Shown: positions 5,361-5,553 of the stretch, in pieces
Layout of the letters: each line of letters opens with the position of its first letter
Position numbering within the stretch: the stretch's first letter is position 1
DNA from: Desulfobacca acetoxidans
Lineage (GTDB): Bacteria > Desulfobacterota > Desulfobaccia > Desulfobaccales > 0-14-0-80-60-11
Direction of reading: 5' to 3'
NCBI GenBank assembly: GCA_022736495.1
Contig: DZCR01000074.1
Location: forward strand, 10,252 to 15,804
DNA length: 5,553 nt
Made by a program: the position numbers and the translations under genes
The notes under the pieces: generated by a model
What the model was told of the DNA's origin: nothing
Databases searched by the model: none
Seen by the model: the letters and a program-made list of their open reading frames with translations, nothing else

Positions 5361-5553
5361 TTGAATCAGATAACCGTTCCAGAATCCTACCTGGGAGTCC
5401 CAAACATCGCTCTGACCTATCTACCCCCTGGCCCCTTGATTCTGGTGGCGGTATTCCTGCTGCTTTTGGCCCTGGAGGCGGCCTGGCCTCTCAGGAGGCG
5501 TACCCGGACTCGCCGCCAGCGCTTGCCGGTAAACTTCGCCCTGACCGCCTTAG
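5361..5553 (+). CDS. Partial membrane protein, probable sterol desaturase/fatty acid hydroxylase family (N-terminus only)
   Basis: An open frame runs from 5358 to the end of the window without a stop. It encodes a hydrophobic helix (about residues 26-43 from the 5361 start, rich in L, V, A and F), then E-A-A-W-P-L-R-R-R, a basic stretch, and L-P-V-N-F. This helix-E-x-x-x-P-x-R-R followed by a basic segment and an Asn is typical of the start of sterol-desaturase/fatty-acid-hydroxylase membrane proteins. These are diiron enzymes that hydroxylate or desaturate lipids; their His motifs would lie beyond the window. The start is unclear: there is no ATG in frame and TTG at 5361 has no Shine-Dalgarno. 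CTG at 5391 and 5412, an ATC at 5406 preceded by GGGAG, and TTG at 5436 are alternatives. A weak promoter pair (TTGTCT 5347-5352, GATAAC 5369-5374, 16-nt spacer) would favour a later start. The family call is tentative. Confidence 0.6.
   Translation, partial: MNQITVPESYLGVPNIALTYLPPGPLILVAVFLLLLALEAAWPLRRRTRTRRQRLPVNFALTAL

Overview
The window looks like chromosomal DNA from an anaerobic, selenocysteine-using bacterium. A sulfate-reducing or syntrophic member of the Desulfobacterota (old Deltaproteobacteria) is my best guess. That guess rests on three things: a flavodiiron protein, a heterodisulfide-reductase-type iron-sulfur protein, and a convincing in-frame UGA (Sec) codon with a SECIS-like hairpin. 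No rRNA, tRNA or marker gene fixes the taxon. I see no mobile element, CRISPR array or RNA gene.

Left part (1-3563): a short cysteine-rich plus-strand ORF (73-273) meets a co-directional set of three minus-strand genes. In transcription order these are a divergent aldehyde-dehydrogenase-fold protein (3563-2376), an FprA-type flavodiiron protein (2232-1054) and endonuclease V, nfi (962-270). The flavodiiron protein would remove O2 or NO. Endonuclease V repairs deoxyinosine, a lesion made by nitrosative deamination, so the last two genes make sense together as stress defence (inference). The ALDH-like protein keeps the catalytic Cys, but the residues aligned with the oxyanion Asn, the general-base Glu and the NAD-ribose Lys/Glu are all changed.

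Middle (3564-3924): a divergent intergenic region that becomes very AT-rich near 3785-3830. It holds an extended -10 promoter candidate, then a GC-rich leader with hairpins, for the gene that follows.

Right part (3925-5286): one 453-residue HdrC/HdrB-like iron-sulfur protein. An ordinary gene caller would split it into two ORFs (3925-4641 and 4723-5286), because codon 239 is TGA. The frame is the same on both sides, the protein sequence continues without a break, and the TGA sits where relatives have Cys in an E-C-G-H-A motif. A stem-loop with a G-rich apical loop begins 17 nt after the UGA. I annotate it as a single selenoprotein gene. A strong terminator-like hairpin (5310-5341) closes it. 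The last ~190 bases hold the start of a membrane protein resembling the sterol desaturase/fatty acid hydroxylase family, which runs off the window.
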